From Anastrepha obliqua (lineage: Eukaryota > Arthropoda > Insecta > Diptera > Tephritidae), in NCBI RefSeq assembly GCF_027943255.1, contig NC_072892.1, positions 119,615,792-119,679,791 on the forward strand: DNA of 64,000 nt, given 5' to 3'. Under the pieces are notes generated by a model, which saw only the letters and a program-made list of their open reading frames with translations, was not told the DNA's origin and did not search any database. Every line of letters starts with the position of its first letter. Position 1 is the stretch's first letter. The translations under genes were made by a program, and so were the position numbers. Positions 11,390-20,774 of this stretch are shown piece by piece.

Positions 11390-12435
11390 TGTCTGCGATT
11401 TCATTAATTTGCTGTAGGAAAGGTTTACCGAATGAACGAAGTCTTCTTCTGGCTAAGCCCCAATATTCGCATAAGTAGTGAAAAAGACTCTCTTTCACAC
11501 CCTCCGCTGAACAGCTTCGGCAGATGGGATTGAAAGAAAGGTTGAGACTGGCGGCATGATCCCCTACCTTCCAGTGACTTATAAGGGTTGCAGTAATACG
11601 TAAAATGTTTGAGCGAGATCATCCTAACAAGTAGTTCGTTCTCTGGAGGTTGTGCGACGACCATGTTTTTCTTGTACTACTACACGTATTTGTTTGCTTC
11701 TACGTTCTTTCGACTAAAGAATAGTAGCGAGAAGCAATGGATGTTTTTATTGCAGCGAGCGGGAGGTAGCGACAGCAACCGCCTCTGCTATGTCTAGTGC
11801 CGAACCTTTTCTTGCTAGATCATTTGCTTTTTCATTACCCTCTATAATTTGAAGCTAATGGCCAAGCAACTCTAGTTCCTCTCCACATTGTCAAACTAAT
11901 ATAGTTTGGATGAAATGGAGTTGGAGCCTAAGGCCTTGATAGCTGCTTGTTTTTATGCGTAAGTGTAGTGGTAACAGATGTGTTAGTATGTTAAGCGGTT
12001 CAGTAGGGATGATGCTACGCGCCTCCTATGGTTAAGACACATGCTGATCTTTGTATCTTGTTTAGCTTGGTTTTATTGTATTTCTTTTCCATCGCGGGCC
12101 ACCAGACTTGTGCCGCATTTGTTGATATCGGTCTTAAAATGGCTTTGTAGGACCAGTTGGATAAGTTTGGTGAAGACCCCATTTTTTACCCAACATTCGC
12201 TTACACGTGTAAAGTGCTATATCAGTTTCTTCGTACTGTATTCTACATTGGGTCTCCAGCTGAGTTTGGGATCCAAGATAACTCGTAGCGTTAGACTAAC
12301 TCCGTTTAAGGTATGGTACCTTGGGAGATCAAGGTATGGTATCTTGCTTTTCTTAGTGAATATCATCAGTTCTGTTTTGCTCGGGTTTACCCTTAGACCA
12401 CAGTCTGTGGTCCAATTGCTGGGCCCCTTCATATG
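11390..12435 (-). mobile_element. Jockey-like LINE fragment (RT thumb to RNase H)
   Basis: On the minus strand, near 12400-12230, the frame encodes GLRVNPSKTELMIFTKKSKI then VILDPKLSWRPNVEYSTKK, the region just after the YADD block of Jockey-clade reverse transcriptases. Lower down, around 11850-11780, it encodes EKANDLARKGSAL-like RNase H residues. At 11520-11450 it encodes the terminal Cys cluster (GGCERESFSLL). Frameshifts are frequent. The 5' side is cut at the junction with the mariner at about 12435. Confidence 0.7.
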
Positions 12436-12824
12436 GTTGACAGGAAGAGGAAAGGATGGTAATCGGTCGGTGCAAGGTTCTGAAGATACGGCGTATGCTG
12501 AAGGACCTCCCATTCGAGCTCTTGGAGTGCGGCTTTGACGACTTCTGCAAGATTGGGCCTGGAGTTGCCGTGAAGAAGTATGATTTCACCATATTGATCA
12601 GGTCGTTTCAGTCGAATAGCCTTATTCACGCGATGTAGCTGGGCAATGTAGGGCTCCTGGTTGACCATAGCATTCTTTTCGAGCATTTCCCAGTGCACTT
12701 TGCCCTCCCAATCCCACCAAACTCATATCGTGATCTTCTTTAGATGAAGTTCCGGCTTGACTCTAGGCTTTGGCGTATCTCCTGGTGCCACCCACTCCTT
12801 TCTTTGCTTCATATTGATGTACAG
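12436..12824 (-). mobile_element. Mariner relic, C-terminal half (split by insertion)
   Basis: The minus strand encodes the second half of a mariner transposase: RVKPELHLKKI near 12740, VHWEMLEKNAMVNQEPYIAQ, then EIILLHGNSRPNLAEVVKAA (the second catalytic motif, normally HDN, here HGN) and LAPTDYHPFLF with the third aspartate. The other half lies at 16334-16800. The 3.5-kb transposon has split it just after the GDEKW motif. Substitution of the second catalytic Asp by Gly and the insertion make it dead. Confidence 0.8.
12817..12824. other. 8-bp target-site duplication, left copy
   Basis: ATGTACAG immediately left of the transposon. It is repeated exactly at 16334-16341. Removing one copy plus the element restores the mariner reading through WCLY. 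Eight-base duplications are typical of hAT-superfamily insertion. Confidence 0.9.
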
Positions 12825-12977
12825 TAGACCGGAGTGAAATACGTAAATTTTTTCAAATCATATCGTAATAGCAGGGAAAAGTTGCTACATATCAATACAA
12901 ATTTAGGAAAAAAAAGAAATTTCAAATCGGTTAATATCTTCCGTTCGCGCATTGCATTTAAAATTTACAAATTTTAT
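12825..12977 (+). repeat. Left terminal inverted repeat of the 3.5-kb transposon
   Basis: Starts TAGACCGGAGTGAAATACGT. Its 153 bases match the reverse complement of 16181-16333 except at three positions: one G/A near base 18, one T/C and one A/G around bases 80-90. The match stops abruptly after ACAAATTTTAT. Confidence 0.92.
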
Positions 12978-13454
12978 CCCAAATCTAGCTGATTTACGAA
13001 AACTTGTAGAAGTTGTAAATGATTAAAGATCGAGCTCCCTTTTTATACATAGCACTTTCAGCATTGAGTAGTAGATTTTTAATTTACTAATCTATCCATT
13101 TCTGTGGTTCTGAGCGATTAACTTTTACCAATTTTACACCAAATCTACTAAGGAAGCCTATGCCAAATGAGGCTTGCGTGAAAGCGGCTTACGGCTACTA
13201 CAACACGTCTGTGCTTTAGATCGTCTTCCACTTGGTTACTTGTATTCCATCGTCTTTCTTTTCATTTTGCTTTTGATTCTGGCATACCGATAAACGAAGT
13301 GCACGGAAGAGCTAGTACACTCTGGTCATTACCAGTTCTGCTTTCACTCTTGTCGAACAGCGCTGTTTGGTCAAAAAAAATTCTATTCGATGTTCTTTTG
13401 AATTACATAGTTTACACAATTACTTAACATTAAATCTCTTGAAACATTTTATTC

Positions 13455-15764
13455 ATGTCTCTTACTCGTAAGGACATACACTGCCCATTTTTTGGTGCAC
13501 CTAAACCACTGCTGTCATCGGTCCTTCCCACTAATACCGACATTATACAATGTTGGCAAGAAGTGAGGTACAAAATGTCAGTAGAATCTTCTGCTGCCAG
13601 TTCTGGTCAGAAGTTAAGCTTCACAGTTGTAGCAGATACTGTAGCTCATCAGACTGAGTCCCTTTATTCCAAGGCTTCGATTCCAATAGTTTCCCACACA
13701 AGAGTTGTACAAAAGATTAAACATCTACATGATCGATACTACACTCTTCGTAAATCTTATTCAAGGGACAAAGACACACCTGAGAAACAAAAGAAGTACA
13801 ATGATTTTATTGAACAATCTTCAAGTACATTATTTGACATTTCGTCCTGCAAGTGCGAGATGACACTCAATTGCTTTTGTCAAAGAAGCTTTGACAAGTG
13901 TATTTGTCCCAGGCCGGTAACTATCAACTGCACATGCCCTAAAGATAGAAAGATACCGCCATTAGAAATCAAATTTCTATATGCTCAAAGATATCTCGGA
14001 CAAGGAAAGATTGGGACAGTAGATACCAAAGAAACTCAAAAGCTTACATTAAAATTGCAGAGAAAAGCTCGTCACTTAAGTCAGACCAACTTACCTGGAC
14101 CTTCTTGTAGTAGTATTGATTCTGAAACAGAGATAACTCCTGAAGTTGACAATGCAAAGAATGATCCCGATTTTCAGACCCCACGCTCTATTTCCTCTCA
14201 GTCAGCAAGTTCAAAAAATGCACAGATGCGCTTATCACTTCCAGCAACGGCCTTAACAAGTGATCGTTTTGGAGTATCTGATAGAGCAGCAGCAGCTATT
14301 GTGTCTAGTGCATTTAAAGACGTTGGTCTTATAACGGACAAAGATACTTCTTTTGTTGTTGATCGAAGCAAAATGAGAAGAGAAAAAGAAAAATGTAGAC
14401 TAAAACTTATCGAAGCGGGGAATGCAATAGAGCAATTAAACGATCCGATGTGTGTGTATTTTGATGGCAGGATGGATGACACTTTAGTTTTAGTTGAAAA
14501 AGGAAACAAACGTTATCAATCTATAAAAAAAGAAGAGCACATTTCAGTAATAGCAGAACCAGGCTCAAAGTACCTTTGTCATTTAGTACCTACTTCAAAA
14601 AGTGGAAAGGACACAGCATACAGCATTGTAAATTATTTTGAAGAAAATGGTATAAATCAATCTAATGTTGTAGTGATTGGATGTGATGGTACGTCAACAA
14701 ATACTGGGTGGAAGAATGGTGCAATAAAATTCATTGAAACGCGTTTAAAAAGACCAGTACAATGGGCTATCTGTCTCCTGCATTTTAATGAATTACCTCT
14801 GAGGCATCTAGTTGAAATACTTGATGGTAAAACAACAGGTCCTCAGTCTTTCAGTGGGCTTCTTGGCAAACAGCTGGCTAAATGTGAATCTTTGTCCATC
14901 GTTGCTTTTCAGAGAATCGAATGCTCTCTTCCACGAACGCTTGACGCAATAAGCTTAAGTAAAGATCAGAAATACTTACATGACATTGCCATTGCTATTG
15001 ATGCTGGTTTTTGCTCCCCAGATCTAGCAAATCGAGATCCGGGACCAATATCACACTCTCGTTGGTTGACAATTGCAAACAGGTTCCTACGATTATACAT
15101 TTCTTTGCAGGAGCCATCTAAAAATCTCATTCAAATTGTAAAATACATTTTGACTGTATACGCACCTCTATGGTTCGAAATCAAAACAAATTCGTCAATA
15201 GTTGACGGACCTAAACATATTTTAGAATGTATTAAAAAATGTAGAATCTTATCTTCAGAAGTCCAGGCAGTAGTTCATAAGGTTATTCAAACAAATTCCT
15301 TTTTTGCCCATCCAGAAAACATTCTTCTCTCGATGGTGGTAGATGACAGAGAGCATGTCCGCGATCTTGGATTGAGGCGAGTTCTGAAAATAAAAGAAAT
15401 CCCTTCAAAAGACAAAAATATTAGAAACTTTTTGGTTCCTAAACTGAACTTTGAAGCAAATGAATATTTTGAGTTAATTAATTGGTCTGAAATGAAACTT
15501 ACCTGCCCCCCAATTTTAGACAGCCTTTCTTCTGAAGATATCTTGCAATTAATTTCTGATAAAGAAAAACCTAAATTAACCATAGATTTAACAAATATTC
15601 CATGCCATACGCAAGCTATGGAGAGTTGCGTAAAACTAGTAACTCAAGCGTCCTCAAAAGTGTATGGGAACGAGAGACGTGATGGGTTTATAAGAGCAGC
15701 ACTCACTTCTCGTACAGTTATGCCTCAATTTGACACTAAAGCAGACTTTGCCACTCCCGAATAA
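13455..15764 (+). CDS. Transposase-like protein of the 3.5-kb element, 769 aa
   Basis: A single ATG-initiated frame fills the centre of the transposon. A cluster of four CxC pairs (Cys 132/134, 140/142, 149/151, 159/161) probably binds zinc and may bind DNA. A low-complexity serine-rich linker (about 210-260) and a charged stretch (305-320) follow. The catalytic-like core shows YFDGR (Asp337), IGCDGTSTNTG (Asp411), CLLHFNELPLRH (Cys440, His443) and SRWLT (Arg-Trp 536-537). This order recalls hAT transposases: first Asp, second Asp, C-x2-H, RW. A conserved-looking C-terminal block (IPCHTQAMESCVKLVT, about 716-731) could supply the last acidic residue (Glu723); this is inference. The stop codon lies within AATAAATAA, so a poly(A) signal overlaps it. 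I recall similar uncharacterised proteins in other arthropods but cannot verify this. No stops or frameshifts are present. Confidence 0.85.
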   Translation: MSLTRKDIHCPFFGAPKPLLSSVLPTNTDIIQCWQEVRYKMSVESSAASSGQKLSFTVVADTVAHQTESLYSKASIPIVSHTRVVQKIKHLHDRYYTLRKSYSRDKDTPEKQKKYNDFIEQSSSTLFDISSCKCEMTLNCFCQRSFDKCICPRPVTINCTCPKDRKIPPLEIKFLYAQRYLGQGKIGTVDTKETQKLTLKLQRKARHLSQTNLPGPSCSSIDSETEITPEVDNAKNDPDFQTPRSISSQSASSKNAQMRLSLPATALTSDRFGVSDRAAAAIVSSAFKDVGLITDKDTSFVVDRSKMRREKEKCRLKLIEAGNAIEQLNDPMCVYFDGRMDDTLVLVEKGNKRYQSIKKEEHISVIAEPGSKYLCHLVPTSKSGKDTAYSIVNYFEENGINQSNVVVIGCDGTSTNTGWKNGAIKFIETRLKRPVQWAICLLHFNELPLRHLVEILDGKTTGPQSFSGLLGKQLAKCESLSIVAFQRIECSLPRTLDAISLSKDQKYLHDIAIAIDAGFCSPDLANRDPGPISHSRWLTIANRFLRLYISLQEPSKNLIQIVKYILTVYAPLWFEIKTNSSIVDGPKHILECIKKCRILSSEVQAVVHKVIQTNSFFAHPENILLSMVVDDREHVRDLGLRRVLKIKEIPSKDKNIRNFLVPKLNFEANEYFELINWSEMKLTCPPILDSLSSEDILQLISDKEKPKLTIDLTNIPCHTQAMESCVKLVTQASSKVYGNERRDGFIRAALTSRTVMPQFDTKADFATPE

Positions 15765-16180
15765 ATAATTTTTCATCTTTGGTTGGTTGGTTGGGAAGGG
15801 AGTGGGTGGAACTCGTAGTACAGTCACCTTCAAGCGGTGAGTTCTGAGTCGTCCAAAAAGGGCGGGCCAAGAGCTGTACAAAACTTCTTTAAGATAGTGT
15901 GGTTAGTGGGCGCGCTAAGAGGGGAATAATTTATTCTACTTATATACTCAAGAAGACTTATACAAAAATTAAAATAGAGAAACTAACCACCCGCAATTAC
16001 GTAAATTTATACAAAAAATGACATTTTCCACTTCTTTTCAGGGGCTGTAGGGGCTTTGATAGAGCGGTAGACGTTTTTCTTTTCAAACTATACCTGATGT
16101 TGTAATAGTCTACAAAAAATGAACTTTATCTAACATCATTTCCACCTCTTACAATTTTTCGAATATTTGTTCAATTTATT

Positions 16181-16333
16181 ATAAAATTTGTAAATTTTAA
16201 ATGCAATGCGCGAACGGAAGATATTAACCGATTTGAAATTTCTTCTTTTTCCTGAATTTGTATTGATATGTAGCAACTTTTCCCTGCTATTACGATATGA
16301 TTTGAAAAAATTTATGTATTTCACTCCGGTCTA
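16181..16333 (-). repeat. Right terminal inverted repeat of the 3.5-kb transposon
   Basis: Reverse complement of 12825-12977 with about 98% identity by eye. It ends CACTCCGGTCTA immediately before the second ATGTACAG copy at 16334-16341. Confidence 0.92.
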
Positions 16334-16800
16334 ATGTACAGGCACCATTTCTCATCTCCCGTGACGATTCGGTACAAAAAGCGCTGTTTATGAACGCATT
16401 TTGCTCGATGGCGGGCGAGATGCTGAGAAGCAATTTGAAGACGACTCTCTTTGTTTTTTTCCTTGAGCTCCTGAAGCTCTCAGGCTCCGAATTTTTCGGT
16501 AAATCCCATTGAATGGAGTTTATTGAGAATCATTTAATGATCCCAGTTCATTTTTTCCGCCAATTCACGACTGGTTTGGCGACTGTTCTCCTTCAAACGT
16601 GCTTTGAGACGTTTTTCATCGAATTCAGAAGTCCTTCCGCTACGTGACGTGACATCGGTGTCAATGTCGCCATTTTTGATCTTTGCAAACCATTTCCGTG
16701 CTGTAGACTCACCTATGACACCTGCTCCTCACGCGTCGCAAATGTCCCGGCCTGCTTTGGCAGATGCCTCCTCGTTATTCTATTTCTAAGCTTTCAAACT
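16334..16800 (-). mobile_element. Mariner relic, N-terminal half (split by insertion)
   Basis: On the minus strand from about 16790 down, the frame (with shifts) encodes STARKWFAKIKNGDIDTDV, then RTSEFDEKRLKARLKENSRQ, both parts of the mariner helix-turn-helix domain. Further down it encodes FLYRIVTGDEKWCLY, ending at the insertion site. It joins 12436-12824 across the transposon. Several stops are present. Sequence to about 17120 (CAGGGTCTGTCGCAAAAG in reverse complement) may be its outer end, but I did not find a matching partner. Confidence 0.78.
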
Positions 16801-17120
16801 AATAAAAAATTAAATAGCTAAAAATACAATTAACATAGTTTTGTAAAGCAGAAAGAACTCTTCCTATCCAATGAATACTTATCCTTTGCCAAACAGCAAA
16901 CAAATCGTTGTAAAATAAAAGGAAATATAAAAACGCTATGAACTTATTCTCCAACCCAATACATTCATCAAGCAGGATTTGTCAAACTTGTATGATATTT
17001 GGTTTAATAGAAATTGAGTTATAGCGTCTAATGTAGCAGTATTTTTGAACCATCGGACGAAAATGAAAAGTTGATTTTTACCATACAGCCAATCCAGGAA
17101 CTTTTGCGACAGACCCTGTA

Positions 17121-18259
17121 TATCATAAAGTTAACTCTATTCCTCTATTTCAGTAGTACTAAGCTGCTATAAACAACCGTTACATAAAAAAGTCTAATAT
17201 TTAAGTGGTAGACCGGAAATTAGATTTACTTACTTAGGCACTGACTAATTAAATAATTTTCCCTCAATAGTGATGAAACTTATCGAAACCGCTTTAGCCT
17301 AATGAAAACGATTTATCATATCCTTGTTTTTAATTATGACACATTTTATCACGCCAAATAATCTCCCCATGCCTTCAGACAATTTCAAAATATTCCCATA
17401 TCAATTTGGCATTTGGCATGAGTAAACCGCAAGCAAACATCTTCCGGTCTTAAATGCCGAATAAATCAAAGATAACACTGCGAAATGAATAGCTGGAAGA
17501 AATCAAAACGACCGATAAGCTAATTAATAGACCACTCAAAATCGTCAAAGAAGTAATAAAATAGCTAAATTGGAGGCATTGCAAACAGTTCAAGTTGAAT
17601 TTTTGTTTACTACGGACTAACGTGGCGTGAAAGAACAGAAATACAAAACAAACAAATTCAGTGGGTGCTGAACTCTGAAATCGAGTGTCAATATGAAAAA
17701 AGGTGTGCATAATAAATATATGGAAATTTTATAATTAACATTCGTATGCGGTAGTTAAAAAAAGTGGCAGAGCTTAAGTGTAAAGAGAGTTTTATTATAA
17801 AATCTGTGCCCCCAAGCAATAACTGCCTAAGTCGGCCTGTATGCTTGAAAACTCTATCTCTACAGCAATATTTAAAAAACACTGTTGTGTTGGAAAAATC
17901 TATCAATATTTTAGGAAATTCATGGGTTAGGAACATACCAACTGAGCTCAGCGATCTATACCACGTAAAATTTTCAAATCGATTTTTACCAGTCCTCTCT
18001 TTTCTTTACTAAAAAAAAATCGAAAGCATGGTTTTAACTTCAAGCAGTAAAATTTTATCGATATCAAACGAAAGAAGAAATCAGTGGCAAATGAGCAAAG
18101 GAGCTTTATTTTAAATCCCAAAATTCTTCACTATTCGCTTGGGTGTGGCAAAATTTATCGGAACTTAAAAAGAAGCCATTCATTCAGTTTGGAAGATTAT
18201 CCGAAAGCGACTGGCTATCTTTAATGTTATGGTCCCCCAGAGTCGTATTCACAAATGTA
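17121..18259. other. Non-coding spacer
   Basis: AT-rich DNA with only short frames on both strands. Overlapping frames at 17688-18012 are complementary and have no domain. Nothing else is recognised. Confidence 0.35.
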
Positions 18260-18656
18260 ATATAGTAATTGTAAGGTTGGAGTTGATGTCTTAATTAGAC
18301 TACTGATGCGTAGCCTAAGAAAAAAAATAATTTCCAAATTAGGTACTTCTTGCAATGCACGCACAGTTTTCAGAGGAACGCTTCAAGAAGGTGCTCTTGC
18401 TCCTCTTCTATGGAAGCTGGCCGTCAACGTTCTGCTTTTAATGATCGATGATCGGGGTTGTAAAGTAATTGCTTATGCAGATGACATATTTGTTGTCACA
18501 TGTGGCAAATATCTTTTAACTCTAGGTGATCTAATGCAGACCGCTCTTAATAAGCTGTATAGAGGGGATCTAAATAATGGTTTGGGTGTGATTAGTGCTA
18601 TTTTCGAGGAAATACAAAATTCCACAATTTGCGCAGCCAACATTAAATGGTGTAAG
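18260..18656 (+). mobile_element. LINE reverse transcriptase fragment A (YADD)
   Basis: The frame from about 18306 encodes FRGTLQEGALAPLLWKLAVN and then GCKVIAYADDIFVV, the palm motifs of a Jockey-like reverse transcriptase. It then encodes LNKLYRGDLNNGLGV before similarity ends near 18656. The continuation of the same protein resumes at 19563, so one LINE copy was split by the intervening MITE, inverted-repeat remnant and SINE. Confidence 0.75.
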
Positions 18657-18686
18657 GCTAGAAATAGGAGATATATAATATATATA

Positions 18687-19149
18687 TTAGGGCGGGTCGA
18701 TTTAAAACTCGCTCGTTTTTCTGTGAAAATCGTATTCTACGGATCAAAATAAGAAACTTTGCCGAAGGAACCATACCTCTAAAACGAATTCTGATGTCCC
18801 CCAATTTGTGTCGAACGAAAAATCCCACTTTGACCCATTTAGAGTGCGCCAATCGAGTTCAAATATATGACCGACCCCCACTAACTTTGGACGGTCGATC
18901 CACCCATGCCAGTGGCACACCCCCTGGAACTCTCCTGGGGGGTTCCCCATACAATCATTTCAAAATATCACCATTTTTGACCTTTACATGAGAAAAGAAA
19001 CTAAAAAGTTCGACCCACATTGGGGGACATCAGAATTCGTTTTAGAGGTATGGTTCCTTCGGCAAAGTTTCTTATTTTGATCCCTAGAATATGATTTTCA
19101 CAGAGCAATGGGCAATTTTTTTGCCTTCCCACAAATCGACCCGACCTAA
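18687..19149. mobile_element. Foldback MITE, 463 bp with about 130-bp arms
   Basis: Both ends read TTAGGNCGGGTCGATTT and lie between TA dinucleotides. Inside the ends the arms share a nearly perfect block of about 100 bases, from TCTGTGAAAATC through GATCAAAATAAGAAACTTTG and CCATACCTCTAAAACGAATT to GATGTCCCCCAAT. The central loop (about 18820-19010) has no gene. The structure is that of a TA-targeting MITE; the autonomous partner is not in this window. Confidence 0.8.
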
Positions 19150-19173
19150 TATATATATATATATATGTATATA

Positions 19174-19225
19174 GTGAATGCAGAAGTACAATATATTGAC
19201 TTGCGAGCAGAGTAATTCGAAAAAT
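19174..19225 (+). repeat. Short repeat, inverted partner at 20730-20774
   Basis: The core TTGACTTGCGAGCAGAGTAA with flanks is matched in reverse complement at 20730-20774. There is a 4-base difference in the GCAGAA-AATATA spacer. The right partner lies just past the 3' end of a mariner relic, so this may be an orphan mariner end. Confidence 0.6.
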
Positions 19226-19254
19226 ATGTATACCTATATATATATATATATATA

Positions 19255-19562
19255 ATTGGCGCGTACACTCGTTTTGGGTATTTGGGCGAGCTCCTCCTCC
19301 TACTTGTAGTGTGCGTCTTGATTTTGTTCCACAAATGGAGGGACCTACAGTTTCAAGCCGACTCCGAACGGCGGATATTTTTTATGAGGACATTTTTCAT
19401 GGCAGAAATACACTCGAAGGTTTACCATTGCCTGTCGAGGGGCGACCGCTATTAGAAAAAACTTTTTCTCAATTTTTTTATCTTTCACCAAGATTCGAAC
19501 CAACGTTCGCTCTCTGAATTCCGAATGGTAGTCACGCACCAACCCATTCGGCAACGGCGCCA
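19255..19562 (-). repeat. SINE copy, full length
   Basis: Minus-strand member of the tRNA-headed SINE family, with the 3' end abutting a TA microsatellite at 19237-19254 and the tRNA-like head ending at 19562. It is inserted exactly where LINE similarity resumes at 19563. Confidence 0.88.
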
Positions 19563-19932
19563 AATATTTAAGTGTCGACAAGAAACTGAATTGGAATATG
19601 AATGTGGAGCACAGCTTAAGGAAACGTACTGTAGCTGCCGTAGGACGCAAGTGGGGTCTTTCTCCGAAGAACACTCACTGGCTGTACAGAACCATTATCA
19701 GATCTATCGTCCTTTACGGTATTATAGTCTGGTGAAAGACTCTCGACAAAACTGCGATGAGAAACAGGTTTCAGAAAGTTCAACTTAAGGCGCTTATCAG
19801 TATCAGCGGAGGAGTAGCAGATGAACTGCTGCTAAGTTATCACAATGGATCCGCAACGGTCGAAGTGAATTGGCTTAAAGACCGACTGCCACTTCTACTT
19901 ACCTACCAACCTAATATAATATAATAGATAAG

Positions 19933-19974
19933 CAAGGTCGGGTAAAATTAAGAGATTAATTTTGCGCCACTTTG
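19933..19974. repeat. Short palindromic remnant
   Basis: CAAGGTCGGGTAAAATTAA and, inverted, ATTAATTTTGCGCCACTTTG lie almost back to back. The right arm matches 36521-36540 (CAAGGTGGCGCAAAATTAAC) in reverse complement at 18 of 20 bases. This suggests a collapsed terminal repeat of a DNA transposon. Confidence 0.45.
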
Positions 19975-20221
19975 TATAGTACTTAATTTTGCGAAAATTG
20001 TAAGAGCAACCAATGAAACCACATGAAGAATTTCCCGACAGTTGTGGCCGACACTTAATGCTAAACGCATAGAATCTCTGCTAAGCCAAAAAAAGCAAAA
20101 TTCTACCACACTGATTTCCGTTCTAACGGGGCACTGCCTAATAGGCAGACATGTCCAGTAGACGGCTGTGCAAATAAATGACTTCTGCAAAAGCTGTCTA
20201 GATGAGGAAGAGGAAGAGACT

Positions 20222-20425
20222 GATCTCGCTGACCCATGTCGTCCGATATGCTCTGAAAGTATTCGATGCAGTACCATCTGGTGATAGCAGAGAAAGCGGA
20301 TGGCCTTCTCTGCGTTGGAAAGATCAGGTGGAGAAGGACTTGGCTCCACTTGGTGTGTCCAACTAGCGCCGGTTAACATCGCGTAAGCGGTTATCGCACC
20401 AATCAAGAAGAAGACTAATGTATTT
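20222..20425 (+). mobile_element. RTE-like LINE C-terminal fragment
   Basis: The plus strand reads ALKVFDAVPSGDSRESGWPS then LRWKDQVEKDLAPLGVSN. This is the same conserved tail as in the minus-strand element at 31000-31790 and the RTE-like copy at 26846-28205. It is inserted at the C-terminus of a Jockey-like fragment. Confidence 0.7.
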
Positions 20426-20774
20426 AGTTGATATAACAGCCTAATGGGAACACATGGAAATCTTATGTGAGTTTCCTGCATGTATGGCTGATTTGGCATC
20501 CGGAGCCAACCACAGCATTTTATAATTTTTCCAAAAGGGGAAAATATTTCCCCACATTTAGAATTAGAGAGGAAGTTTGAGCTCGAGCTAGCTGTATCAC
20601 AATGAGCCTACAAGACTACGTAGGCCCCTCTGCATGCTGCATGCGGACTGACAACCGTCGTAACCTAACCCAACCTAAATTGAAGTTAATTTTATTTTTT
20701 TAATATGATAATGAAAATAGCAGTATTGTTTTTCGAATTACTCTGCTCGCAAGTCAATATAATTCTGCATTCAC

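Larger units (their letters stand above)
12825..16333 (+). mobile_element. Apparently complete 3.5-kb DNA transposon, hAT-like or a new group
   Basis: The element is 3509 bp long, bounded by 153-bp inverted repeats with three mismatches and flanked by an exact 8-bp duplication. It contains one intact 769-codon gene (13455-15764). Termini read TAGACCGGAGTG. The 8-bp duplication and the RNase H-fold motifs of the protein fit the hAT superfamily. However, the long inverted repeats and the absence of the usual CAGNG terminus are atypical. The near identity of the repeats and the open gene imply a recent insertion that may be mobile. It lies within the transposase gene of an older mariner. Confidence 0.85.
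19563..20682 (+). mobile_element. LINE fragment B (RT thumb to 3' tail)
   Basis: Around 19566-19720 frames encode YLSVDKKLNWNMNVEHSLRK, then GRKWGLSPKNTHWLYRTIIR and IVLYGIIVWW, the thumb region that follows the YADD fragment at 18260-18656. Near 20120-20220 the frame encodes VLTGHCLIGRHV and INDFCKSCLDEEEEE, the C-terminal cysteine region. The 3' end near 20662-20682 is TAACCTAACCCAACCTAA. Stops and shifts are common, and an RTE-like fragment intrudes at about 20222. Confidence 0.7.

Noticed and set aside
12041..12538. 165-codon plus-strand frame
   Set aside because: Antisense to LINE and mariner coding on the minus strand.
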